Position numbers and translations under genes: made by a program
Notes under the pieces: generated by a model
Databases searched by the model: none
What the model was told of the DNA's origin: nothing
The model's input: the letters and a program-made list of their open reading frames with translations, nothing else
DNA from: JBLNDG01 sp050261415
GTDB lineage: Bacteria; Bacillota; Clostridia; Lutisporales; Lutisporaceae
NCBI GenBank assembly: GCA_050261415.1
Contig: JBLNDG010000019.1
Span: 1 to 20,509, forward strand
Reading direction: 5' to 3'
DNA: 20,509 nt
Part shown: positions 13,038 through 20,509 of the stretch, piece after piece
How the letters are laid out: every line of letters begins with the position of its first letter
How positions within the stretch are numbered: the first letter of the stretch is position 1

Positions 13038-13310
13038 CTAAATGAAAAATTTGTATATCACATATCCGAAAATAATAATGTTCAATATTATAACCAAAGG
13101 AATGCCCAACATAAACTTCAAATGCTTCGTCTTATGCCTGAAAAAACTCATCCCCAATAAAACACCAATTCCTCCGCCTAACAAACCAACAACAAATATA
13201 CTGCTTTCACTTATACGCCACTTGTGTCTTTTCGATTTGCTCTTATCTATTCCCATTATGACAAACCCTAGTATATTGACTGCGGCCAGATATACAGCTA
13301 TTTCCTTCAT
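13038..13310 (-). CDS. DUF1294 membrane protein
   Basis: 90 residues with the DUF1294 pattern: an N-terminal membrane helix, then GIDKSKSKRHKWRISESSIF, a Gly-rich second helix (VVGLLGGGIGVLLGM), FFRHKTKHLKFMLGIP and a third hydrophobic helix at the C-terminus. It is a small inner-membrane protein of unknown function. It stands alone between the hppA terminator and a palindromic element. Confidence 0.85.
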   Translation of the reverse strand: MKEIAVYLAAVNILGFVIMGIDKSKSKRHKWRISESSIFVVGLLGGGIGVLLGMSFFRHKTKHLKFMLGIPLVIILNIIIFGYVIYKFFI

Positions 13311-13334
13311 TAAATAACCTCCAAAAATGAAATA

Positions 13335-13361
13335 GGAGATGACATTATAATTGTCATCTCC
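13335..13361 (-). terminator. Terminator of hppA
   Basis: A perfect 10-bp stem, GGAGATGACA/TGTCATCTCC, has a 7-nt loop and is followed on the minus strand by TATTTCATTTTTG. It lies 64 nt past the hppA stop codon. Confidence 0.85.
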
Positions 13362-13424
13362 TTAATTTTACATTATTATGTACTTACAATCAATTTTGGG
13401 TTAGGAATGTTGATAAATCCCTAC

Positions 13425-15389
13425 CTACATGAATAATGGTGCAAAAACCAATGCAACAATTGTCATGAGCTTAATAAGTATATTCATGGATGGACCTGCA
13501 GTATCCTTAAACGGATCTCCAACGGTATCCCCTACTACTGCAGCTTTGTGCGGCTCGCTACCCTTTCCGCCATATTCTCCGGATTCAATGTATTTCTTGG
13601 CATTATCCCAAGCACCGCCGGAATTTGCCATCATTATTGCAAGAAGTACTCCTGTAACAACAGCACCTGCTATAAGTCCGCCCAAAGCACCTTTGCCAAG
13701 GAAGAGCCCTACGAGAATCGGAGCCGCAACTGCAAGCAGTCCGGGAATAACCATTTCCTTTAATGCAGCACCTGTTGAAATATCAACACACCTTGCATAA
13801 TCAGGATTTGCCTTTCCTTCCATGATTCCGGGTATTTCCTTAAACTGTCTTCGGACTTCCTCAATCATCTGATATGCAGCCTTTCCTACTGCTTCCATAG
13901 TAAGTGCAGCAAATAGGAATGGGAGCATACCTCCGATAAACAAACCAATCATTACGTTCGGATCAAGTATATCTATCCTTTCCAGCTTGACAGCCTGTGA
14001 ATAGGAAGCAAACAAGGCTAAAGCGGTCAAAGCGGCTGAACCGATAGCAAAGCCTTTACCAATTGCCGCAGTTGTGTTTCCCACAGAGTCAAGCTTATCA
14101 GTTATAGCTCTAACTGATTTGGGCAGTCCGGCCATTTCTGCTATACCGCCCGCATTGTCTGCTATAGGCCCATATGCATCTACTGCAACTGTCATGCCTG
14201 TTGTGGAAAGCATGCCAACTGCTGCAAGAGCAATACCATAAAGGCCTGCAAACTTATATGAAATTAATATCGCCAGAGCAATGAAAAGTACAGGTGCAAC
14301 AGTTGAAAGCATTCCAACTCCCAGACCGCTTATTATAGTTGTAGCAGCACCTGTCTCAGACTGCTGGGCAATCTTTTTTACGTATTTATAATCCCCTGAA
14401 GTGTATACTTCTGTCAGGTATCCTATAATCATACCGACAACCAGACCGGAAGCAACTGCAAAGAATGCACCAAGGTCTCCGAACATGGACCTGCTCAAGA
14501 AGAATGCTGCTACCAATACAATTAATGAACTTCCATATGTACCATTCTTCAAAGCACTCTGAGGATTGCTCTTTTCTCCGGTTCTGACAAATAAACTACC
14601 GATAATTGACGCTATTATACCTACAGCCGATAATACCAATGGGAATAAAATTCCTTCCGATTTTCCTGCATAAAAAACAGCACCCAGTGTAATTGCAGAA
14701 ATGATAGACCCTACATATGACTCAAACAGGTCAGCTCCCATTCCAGCTACGTCCCCAACGTTATCACCTACATTATCCGCTATAACTGCAGGATTTCTCG
14801 GGTCATCCTCAGGTATTCCGGCTTCAACCTTTCCTACAAGGTCGGCGCCTACATCCGCTGCTTTTGTATATATACCACCGCCAACACGGGCAAACAATGC
14901 GATTGAGCTTGCGCCTAATCCAAAGCCTGTTACGATATTGGGATCCCTGATAATTATATAAAGTATTCCAACACCGCATAATCCAAGGCCAACAACACAC
15001 ATACCCATAACAGCGCCGCCTTTAAAGGCTATTCCTAATGCTTCGTTCTGTCCATGTTGTGCTGCATTAGCAGTCCTTGCATTCGCCCTTGTTGCAACCT
15101 GCATTCCGAAAAAGCCTGCCAGTATTGAACAGGATGCACCAACTACAAAACATAATGCAGTAAGCCAGCTCTTAAGAAATATACCAATGATAACCGCCAA
15201 TACAAGTATAAATATAACCAGTACCTTGTATTCCCTAAAAAGGAATGCCATTGCTCCTTGATGTATAAAGCCCATAATAGACTTCATCCTGTCATTCCCA
15301 GGGTCTTTTTTAGTAATACTTGCTGCCAGCACCCCTGCGAACGCCAAGGCCAGTGCGCCCGCCAAGGGAGCTAAAATTGTTAAATCCAT
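13425..15389 (-). CDS. hppA: Membrane-bound ion-pumping pyrophosphatase, K+-dependent
   Basis: 654 residues, mostly membrane helices (about 16 expected). It hydrolyses pyrophosphate and pumps Na+ or H+ outward. The substrate loop is DVGADLVGKVEAGIPEDD near 179-196, followed by DNVGDNVGDVAGMGADLFES (about 205-224). The alanine in GNTTAAIGKG is the mark of the K+-dependent subclass, since K+-independent enzymes have Lys there. The Glu in DLFES (about 223) matches the position found in Na+-transporting members, whereas plant H+ pumps have DLFGS. Na+ pumping is therefore likely but inferred. Pyrophosphate-linked energy saving fits PPi-based glycolysis in cellulolytic clostridia. AGGAGGG precedes the ATG. 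It has its own terminator and sits downstream of secG. Confidence 0.95.
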   Translation of the reverse strand: MDLTILAPLAGALALAFAGVLAASITKKDPGNDRMKSIMGFIHQGAMAFLFREYKVLVIFILVLAVIIGIFLKSWLTALCFVVGASCSILAGFFGMQVATRANARTANAAQHGQNEALGIAFKGGAVMGMCVVGLGLCGVGILYIIIRDPNIVTGFGLGASSIALFARVGGGIYTKAADVGADLVGKVEAGIPEDDPRNPAVIADNVGDNVGDVAGMGADLFESYVGSIISAITLGAVFYAGKSEGILFPLVLSAVGIIASIIGSLFVRTGEKSNPQSALKNGTYGSSLIVLVAAFFLSRSMFGDLGAFFAVASGLVVGMIIGYLTEVYTSGDYKYVKKIAQQSETGAATTIISGLGVGMLSTVAPVLFIALAILISYKFAGLYGIALAAVGMLSTTGMTVAVDAYGPIADNAGGIAEMAGLPKSVRAITDKLDSVGNTTAAIGKGFAIGSAALTALALFASYSQAVKLERIDILDPNVMIGLFIGGMLPFLFAALTMEAVGKAAYQMIEEVRRQFKEIPGIMEGKANPDYARCVDISTGAALKEMVIPGLLAVAAPILVGLFLGKGALGGLIAGAVVTGVLLAIMMANSGGAWDNAKKYIESGEYGGKGSEPHKAAVVGDTVGDPFKDTAGPSMNILIKLMTIVALVFAPLFM

Positions 15390-15443
15390 TCCATAACCCT
15401 CCTAAACATAGCCGTAATACTGTATACATTATATTTATATAAT

Positions 15444-15468
15444 ATAGCCTAACGAAATGTCAGGCTAT
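15444..15468 (-). terminator. Hairpin between secG and hppA
   Basis: ATAGCCT/AGGCTAT pair across an 11-nt loop just past the secG stop codon, with an AT-rich tail. It is a modest terminator or attenuator before hppA. Confidence 0.55.
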
Positions 15469-15480
15469 TATTATAACAGA

Positions 15481-15711
15481 TTATTTAACTAATACCAAAA
15501 CCACAGAAAGAATCATGAATAAAATTGCAGTCACAGTCGTAACTTTAGAAAACAAAGCTTCATAACCTTTGCTTGCCTTCTTGCCGAAAAGCTGTTCCGC
15601 ACCCCCAGCTATTGAACCTGATAAACCAGCGCTCCTTCCAGGTTGTAAAAGTACGCTAACAATCAGTACCAAGCAAACAATGTACTGTATAATAACCAGA
15701 GCTATTCTCAA
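15481..15711 (-). CDS. secG: Preprotein translocase subunit SecG
   Basis: 76 residues with two membrane helices (IALVIIQYIVCLVLIVSVLL and TVTAILFMILSVVLVLV). Between them is the SecG signature QPGRSAGLSGSIAGGAEQLF. The protein sits in the SecYEG channel and aids export. Its leader (15712-15961) carries two hairpins and the eno terminator, so it is probably transcribed from its own promoter. Position after eno is common in clostridia. Confidence 0.94.
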   Translation of the reverse strand: MRIALVIIQYIVCLVLIVSVLLQPGRSAGLSGSIAGGAEQLFGKKASKGYEALFSKVTTVTAILFMILSVVLVLVK

Positions 15712-15791
15712 TTACAGCACCTCCCATCTCCTTGTTGATTTTATGCAGTATTACGCAAACTATTTTGCTATACTGTCAACTCTGCGTGTCT

Positions 15792-15858
15792 AAGAACGAA
15801 TAGCCTTGTATATATTTTTTCGTTCTTTTGTTTGAATATTCACCCGCAACACCGGGTG
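15792..15858 (-). promoter_or_regulatory. Two stem-loops in the secG leader
   Basis: AAGAACGAA/TTCGTTCTT (15792-15827, 18-nt loop) and CACCC/GGGTG (15841-15858) lie between the eno terminator and secG. They may be leader structures or further terminators for eno read-through. No family was recognised. Confidence 0.35.
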
Positions 15859-15901
15859 CCATTCTATAACAAACATTTTAACACAAAGAGTCATAAAATA
15901 C

Positions 15902-15932
15902 AATAATGGGATATTTCCTATACCCCATTATT
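15902..15932 (-). terminator. Terminator of the glycolytic operon (after eno)
   Basis: AATAATGGG/CCCATTATT forms a stem with a TATTTT tail on the minus strand, about 30 nt beyond the eno stop codon. Confidence 0.8.
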
Positions 15933-15961
15933 ATATCATATTTTTTTAAATTGTATAGCAC

Positions 15962-17263
15962 TTATAGATTAAAAAATGCATTTATGCCTAAATATTTTGC
16001 CATTGTGTCTAAACCTTCCTCAATTCTGAGAAGCTGATTGTATTTAGCAACCCTGTCCGTTCTAGACGGTGCACCGGTTTTAATCTGTCCGGCATTTACC
16101 GCTACAACCAGATCAGCGATCGTTACATCCTCGGTTTCACCCGACCTATGTGATACAACTGCTGTATACCCTGCTCTATTTGCCATTGCAATCGCATCCA
16201 GAGTTTCAGTAAGTGTTCCTATCTGGTTTACCTTTATAAGTATGGAGTTTGTTACTCCCATTTTTATACCCTTCGAAAGTCTCTCTGTATTTGTAACAAA
16301 GAGGTCATCCCCAACAAGCTGAATCTTTTTGCCAAGTCTGTCAGTCATAAGCTTCCAGCCTTCCCAATCTTCTTCAGCCATACCGTCTTCAATTGATATG
16401 ATCGGATACTTGCTGACAAGATCAGCCCAATAATCTACCATCTCTTCTTTTGTCTTCATAAAATCTGACTTCCAGAAATAGTATTTGCCTTCTTCTCCTT
16501 TAGCTTTAGCTTCTTCATACATTTCTGTAGATGCGGGGTCCAGGGCAATGAAGAACTCTTCTCCCGGCTTGTAGCCAGCCTTATTTATTGCTTCAACTAT
16601 AACCTGAAGGGCTTCTTCATTGGATTTCAAATTCGGTGCAAAGCCGCCTTCGTCTCCAACAGCGGTATTGTACCCTTTTGACTTTAGCACAGATTTCAGA
16701 TTGTGGAATACTTCAGCGCACATCCTGAGAGCTTCTTTGAAGCTTGTTGCGCCAACAGGCATTATCATGAATTCCTGTATATCCACATTGTTGTCAGCGT
16801 GCTTGCCTCCATTAAGTATGTTCATCATTGGAACAGGAAGAGTCTTTGCGTTAACTCCGCCGATATACTGATAGAGTGGAAGCCCCAAAGCTTCTGCAGC
16901 TGCATTGGCAACTGCCAGTGAAACTCCAAGTATTGCATTTGCCCCCAGCTTTCCTTTATTGGGTGTCCCGTCAAGCGCAATAAGCGTCTGGTCGATTTCC
17001 ACCTGGCCAAGAGCATTCATTCCGATTATTTCCGGAGCAATTATATCATTTACGTTATTTACTGCATTAAGTACTCCCTTGCCAAGGTATCTTGATTTGT
17101 CGCCATCTCTCAGCTCCACTGCTTCGAAAGCGCCGGTGGATGCTCCTGAAGGAACCGCTGCCCTTCCTACAACTCCGCTTTCCAGTTCAACCTCAACCTC
17201 TACTGTTGGGTTACCCCTGGAATCAAGTATCTCTCTTGCATAAATGTCGGTGATAATCGTCAT
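15962..17263 (-). CDS. eno: Enolase
   Basis: 433 residues, full length. It converts 2-phosphoglycerate to phosphoenolpyruvate. Marks in order: REILDSRGNPTVEVEV near the start, GDEGGFAPN (about 205), SIEDGMAEEDWEGW (about 290, metal ligands), ILIKVNQIGTLTE (catalytic Lys) and the enolase signature VVSHRSGETEDVTIADL. AAGGAGG lies 8 nt before the ATG. It follows tpiA by 37 bp and ends the glycolytic run with a terminator. No phosphoglycerate mutase gene lies between tpiA and eno, although many clostridia have gpmI there. Confidence 0.98.
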   Translation of the reverse strand: MTIITDIYAREILDSRGNPTVEVEVELESGVVGRAAVPSGASTGAFEAVELRDGDKSRYLGKGVLNAVNNVNDIIAPEIIGMNALGQVEIDQTLIALDGTPNKGKLGANAILGVSLAVANAAAEALGLPLYQYIGGVNAKTLPVPMMNILNGGKHADNNVDIQEFMIMPVGATSFKEALRMCAEVFHNLKSVLKSKGYNTAVGDEGGFAPNLKSNEEALQVIVEAINKAGYKPGEEFFIALDPASTEMYEEAKAKGEEGKYYFWKSDFMKTKEEMVDYWADLVSKYPIISIEDGMAEEDWEGWKLMTDRLGKKIQLVGDDLFVTNTERLSKGIKMGVTNSILIKVNQIGTLTETLDAIAMANRAGYTAVVSHRSGETEDVTIADLVVAVNAGQIKTGAPSRTDRVAKYNQLLRIEEGLDTMAKYLGINAFFNL

Positions 17264-17300
17264 AAATCCATTTCCTCCTTAAATGTTATTCACTGCCTAA

Positions 17301-18053
17301 TTAAATATCATAATTCACTATTTTGGAAAATTCAACCGCATCGAGACTAGCTCCGCCCACTAGGGCACCGTCTATCTCTGGCATTCCCATAAGCTCTTTT
17401 ATGTTTGAAGACTTTACGCTGCCTCCATAGAGTATTCGGGTATTATCAGCTACTGAGTCTCCGAACCTTTCCCTCAGAAGCTTTCTGATGAAACCTATTA
17501 CCGTATTTGCATCTTCACTCGTTGCAGTTTTGCCGGTTCCTATTGCCCATACAGGCTCGTAGGCTATAATCAGGTCGTCGAGATTCATACCTTTCATTCC
17601 GGTCAAAGAACCATCAATTTGTGTTGTAATTACCTTGAAGGCTTCTCCCTTCTCCCTCTCTTCAAGGGTTTCACCTACGCAGAGTATCGGTTTCAAACCA
17701 TGGTTTAATGCCGCCAGTACCTTCTTGTTTATTTCAGAATCATCTTCCTTAAAGAACTGTCTGCGCTCGGAGTGTCCGAGTATAACGTATTCAATCTTCA
17801 TATCCTTTAGAAATACCGGCGAAACTTCTCCTGTAAATGCACCACTGTCCTTATAATACATATTCTGTGCACCCACACCCATATTGCTGCCGTTGACAGC
17901 CTTTTCCACTTCACTGAGATCTACAAAGGGGGGACAAACCACAACCTCTGCTTTTGCATTCTTTACCAGTGGTAAAAGGTCTGTAACAAGTTTAACCGCC
18001 TCGCCGACAGTTTTGTTCATCTTCCAGTTTCCTGCTATTACCACTCTTCTCAT
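17301..18053 (-). CDS. tpiA: Triosephosphate isomerase
   Basis: 250 residues. It interconverts dihydroxyacetone phosphate and glyceraldehyde 3-phosphate. The sequence shows GNWKMNKT with the catalytic Lys near residue 12, VILGHSERRQF with the catalytic His near 96, AYEPVWAIGTGKTA with the catalytic Glu near 168 and loop 6, and the phosphate-binding GGSVK and GALVGGASL. GAGGTG precedes the ATG. It lies between pgk and eno in the same direction, but a 185-bp repeat-bearing gap separates it from pgk. Confidence 0.98.
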   Translation of the reverse strand: MRRVVIAGNWKMNKTVGEAVKLVTDLLPLVKNAKAEVVVCPPFVDLSEVEKAVNGSNMGVGAQNMYYKDSGAFTGEVSPVFLKDMKIEYVILGHSERRQFFKEDDSEINKKVLAALNHGLKPILCVGETLEEREKGEAFKVITTQIDGSLTGMKGMNLDDLIIAYEPVWAIGTGKTATSEDANTVIGFIRKLLRERFGDSVADNTRILYGGSVKSSNIKELMGMPEIDGALVGGASLDAVEFSKIVNYDI

Positions 18054-18142
18054 AATTTTACACCTCGCACTAATGTCATCCTATAGATAATTAAATAGAC
18101 TAAATCCTTGATACTCATTACACTGTATGTATTCACGGTGTA

Positions 18143-18222
18143 AGGCAATTGGCTATTGGCTATGGGCAATGGGTTGAGCCGGGTGCTTCGAAGCATAGCT
18201 GGTTCCTATTGCCTATTGCCAG
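18143..18222. repeat. Intergenic palindromic repeat between pgk and tpiA
   Basis: GGCAATTGGCTATTGGCTAT and GGGCAATGGG on the left face CTATTGCCTATTGCCAGGC on the right. A perfect TGCTTCGAAGCA palindrome (18183-18194) sits in the middle. The short-period GGCTATTGGC units look like a dispersed REP or MITE-type repeat. It lies within the operon and could affect read-through or mRNA stability. Confidence 0.55.
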
Positions 18223-18238
18223 GCCCGCGGAGTATGCT

Positions 18239-19426
18239 CTACTTGTTATTTATCGCATCTATGCCGGGTAGGATTTTACCTTCCAGGAATTCCAAGGATG
18301 CTCCTCCACCGGTTGAGATATGCGTTATCTTTCCGGCAAATCCAAGTTGTTCTACTGCTGCAGCAGAATCCCCTCCACCGACAATTGTAGTTCCCTTGCA
18401 TTCTGACATTGCTTCTGCCAATGCATTTGTGCCTTTTGCAAAGTTAGGCATTTCGAAAACTCCAGCAGGTCCATTCCAGACCACTGTCTTTGCGTTCTTA
18501 ATAATCTCGGAAAATACCGCTCTTGTTTTTTCTCCTATATCCAAGCCCATCTCATCTGCCGGAATTTTATCAGCATCAACTGTCTTCCTGGGGGAATCAT
18601 TATTGAACTCGGGGGTTACAACTATATCAACAGGCAAAAGAAGCTTTACGCCTTTGCTATCTGCCTTTTTCAGCATCTCTCCGGCAAGCTCTACTTTATC
18701 TGCCTCAAGAATGGACTTTCCTATCTCATATCCCATAGCCTTAAAGAAGGTATAAGCCATTCCGCCGCATATCAGTAGTGTATCAACCTTGTCAAACAGG
18801 TTTTCTATTACACCTATTTTATCTGATACCTTTGCTCCGCCCAAAACCGCAACGAAAGGCCTCTCAGGTTCCGTTATAGCTTTACCCATTATATCAAGCT
18901 CCTTTTTGATCAGGAACCCGATAGCCGAGGGAAGGTAATCGGCAATACCTGCTGTCGTAGCATGAGCCCTATGTGCTGTTCCAAAAGCATCATTAACGTA
19001 AATATCCCCGAGAGAGGCAATTTTCTTAGCAAACTCCTTGTCGTTCTTTTCCTCCTCCTCATAAAACCTTACGTTTTCGAGGAGCATTACATCCCCTTCA
19101 TTAAGCCCGTCTACCATTGCCTTTACTTCATCGCCAATGACATCCTCGGCAAGCTTTACTTCTGCATTCAGTCTTTCTGACAATCTTTCAGCTACAGGCT
19201 TCAAGGAATATTTCCTGTTGAACTTTCCCTTTGGCCTTCCCAGGTGGGACATTAATATTACTTTTGCTTTATTATCTTTGAGATATTTGATAGTAGGCAA
19301 GGCTTCCCTTATCCTTCTATCATCGGTAATATTCCCATTGTCGTCTATAGGAACGTTAAAATCAACTCTTACAAGCACTTTCTTGCCTTTTACCGCTATA
19401 TCCTGAATGGATTTTTTGTTAAGCAC
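18239..19426 (-). CDS. pgk: Phosphoglycerate kinase
   Basis: 395 residues. It makes ATP from 1,3-bisphosphoglycerate. The marks include RVDFNVPID (about 21), SHLGRPKGKF (about 61), the hinge region with VLGGAKVSDKIGVIENL (about 193), WNGPAGVFE, and GGGDSAAAVEQLG with the nucleotide loop near the C-terminus. The start is GTG, preceded by AGGAGGG. It follows gap by 91 bp with a hairpin between, and precedes tpiA in the glycolytic gene run. Confidence 0.98.
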   Translation of the reverse strand: MLNKKSIQDIAVKGKKVLVRVDFNVPIDDNGNITDDRRIREALPTIKYLKDNKAKVILMSHLGRPKGKFNRKYSLKPVAERLSERLNAEVKLAEDVIGDEVKAMVDGLNEGDVMLLENVRFYEEEEKNDKEFAKKIASLGDIYVNDAFGTAHRAHATTAGIADYLPSAIGFLIKKELDIMGKAITEPERPFVAVLGGAKVSDKIGVIENLFDKVDTLLICGGMAYTFFKAMGYEIGKSILEADKVELAGEMLKKADSKGVKLLLPVDIVVTPEFNNDSPRKTVDADKIPADEMGLDIGEKTRAVFSEIIKNAKTVVWNGPAGVFEMPNFAKGTNALAEAMSECKGTTIVGGGDSAAAVEQLGFAGKITHISTGGGASLEFLEGKILPGIDAINNK

Positions 19427-19474
19427 ACAAATCCCTCCTAATTAATAAAACAATCCATCATGAAATTATATAGC

Positions 19475-19503
19475 CCGGCTTTGCAGTTCTTCTGCAAAAC
19501 CGG
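19475..19503 (-). terminator. Hairpin between gap and pgk
   Basis: CCGGCTTTGCAG/CTGCAAAACCGG forms a 12-bp stem with one mismatch and a 5-nt loop, just after the gap stop codon. There is no U tract, so it is more likely a processing or stabilising hairpin that sets gap above pgk than a full terminator. Confidence 0.55.
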
Positions 19504-19517
19504 ACCATATCTGCAAT

Positions 19518-20509
19518 TTATCTTTTGGACATGTACTTGATGAGGTCTACTATTCTTGTAGAATATCCCCATTCATTGTCATACCATGCAATTACCTTAA
19601 CCATGTTGTCCTGAATTACCATTGTCGATAATGCATCAATTATGGATGAGTGGGAATTTCCTCTGAAATCCGATGACACGAGAGGTTCATCACAATATTC
19701 AAGAATTCCTTTGAGTTCATTTTCTGCAGCCCTCTTAAATGCAGCATTTACTTCATCTGCTGTTACATTCTTTTCCAAGTCAGCAACCAGGTCAACAACA
19801 GATACTGTTGGTGTAGGAACTCTCATTGAAAGTCCTGTAAGCTTGCCCTTGAGCTCAGGAAGTACAAGAGCAACTGCTTTTGCAGCTCCTGTTGTTGTTG
19901 GAATAATTGATAATGCTGCAGATCTTGACCTTCTTAAATCGGAATGAGGCTGGTCAAGAATCCTCTGGTCGTTTGTATATGAATGTATTGTATTCATCAA
20001 ACCTTTTACAATACCGAAGTTTTCATTCAGAACCTTTGCAGCAGGTGCAAGGCAGTTTGTTGTACATGAAGCATTTGATATTACAACGTGTTTTTCAGGA
20101 TCATACTTGTCTTCATTAACACCCATAACAATTGTAATATCTTCATTCTTAGCCGGTGCAGATATGATTACCTTCTTTGCCCCGCCTGCTACGTGAGCCA
20201 TTGCAGCATCCTTATTCGTGAATCTGCCTGTTGATTCGATAACAACATCTACTCCATAATCGCCCCATTTTATATTTTCGGGCTTTGTTTCTGCACTGAT
20301 TTCTATTTCTTTTCCATTTACTACTATAGAATGCTCCTTAGCCTGAACTTCTCCCTCATATCTTCCGTATGTGCTGTCATACTTCAGAAGGTGTGCCAAA
20401 GTTTTTGGATCAGTCAAATCATTGATAAGTACTATTTCTGCATCATTGCCAAATCTCTCCTGTGCGATTTTAAATACGGGTCTTCCAATCCTTCCAAACC
20501 CATTAATAC
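19518..20509 (-). CDS. gap: Glyceraldehyde-3-phosphate dehydrogenase (5' end cut by window)
   Basis: At least 330 residues are present. The reading frame continues through the window edge, with INGFGRIGRPVFKIAQ at its visible start, so only a few N-terminal residues are missing. It oxidises glyceraldehyde 3-phosphate with NAD. Marks are the Rossmann motif NGFGRIGR, the catalytic Cys in NASCTTNCLAP, the His-containing HSYTNDQRILD, the RRSRSAA phosphate site and the C-terminal WYDNEWGYSTR. A TTG at 20417 opens a shorter frame but is internal. It is first of the gap-pgk-tpiA-eno run. Confidence 0.97.
   Translation of the reverse strand, partial: INGFGRIGRPVFKIAQERFGNDAEIVLINDLTDPKTLAHLLKYDSTYGRYEGEVQAKEHSIVVNGKEIEISAETKPENIKWGDYGVDVVIESTGRFTNKDAAMAHVAGGAKKVIISAPAKNEDITIVMGVNEDKYDPEKHVVISNASCTTNCLAPAAKVLNENFGIVKGLMNTIHSYTNDQRILDQPHSDLRRSRSAALSIIPTTTGAAKAVALVLPELKGKLTGLSMRVPTPTVSVVDLVADLEKNVTADEVNAAFKRAAENELKGILEYCDEPLVSSDFRGNSHSSIIDALSTMVIQDNMVKVIAWYDNEWGYSTRIVDLIKYMSKR

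Noticed and set aside
20400..20417. gap starting at TTG 20417
   Set aside because: The frame continues upstream with the NGFGRIGR Rossmann motif, so the real start is outside the window.
1..20509. CRISPR array
   Set aside because: No regularly spaced identical repeats were seen. The repeated motifs are hairpins and ssrA parts.

Overview
The window comes from a low-GC, Gram-positive, anaerobic clostridium. The best fit is the cellulolytic Acetivibrio/Hungateiclostridium-type lineage. This rests on a SigI/RsgI sigma/anti-sigma pair, a glycolytic operon in the order gap-pgk-tpiA-eno, a K+-dependent membrane pyrophosphatase, and strong AGGAGG-type ribosome binding sites. Almost everything is read from the minus strand; the exception is a small two-gene unit near 7.6-8.1 kb. 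Genus-level assignment is inference.

Right half (about 9.1-20.5 kb): conserved core. In transcription order it holds gap (cut by the window edge), pgk, tpiA, eno, secG, a pumping pyrophosphatase (hppA), a DUF1294 membrane protein, an alpha/beta-hydrolase carboxylesterase, rnr (RNase R), smpB and ssrA (tmRNA). The last three belong to RNA quality control and ribosome rescue: SmpB and tmRNA tag stalled peptides, and RNase R degrades the non-stop mRNA.

Left half (1-9.1 kb): accessory and mosaic, built around ssrA. The ssrA gene at 8482-9118 is interrupted in its T-loop by a 288-nt group I intron; removing it gives a 349-nt tmRNA with a good 7-bp acceptor stem and the tag ANENYALAA. Two more ssrA-related remnants lie to the left in the same orientation. 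One is a diverged 3' half of ssrA (3675-3979) with its own terminator. The other is a gutted copy of the same group I intron (156-280), fused to an ssrA-type terminator that was in turn invaded by a class C group II intron (1-116, 5' part only). An IS3-family remnant ends where the ssrA 3' flank begins. The locus therefore looks like a repeated target for mobile RNA and DNA.

Cargo between the remnants: a MntA/HepT (nucleotidyltransferase/HEPN) toxin-antitoxin pair, a UPF0158 protein and a SWIM zinc-finger protein lie between the first two. SigI-RsgI, a secreted copper-amine-oxidase-like (stalk) domain protein under a cyclic-di-GMP-I riboswitch, a MITE-like element and two tandem small beta-rich proteins lie between the second remnant and ssrA. 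No integrase gene is visible. All family calls come from reading motifs; no database search was run.
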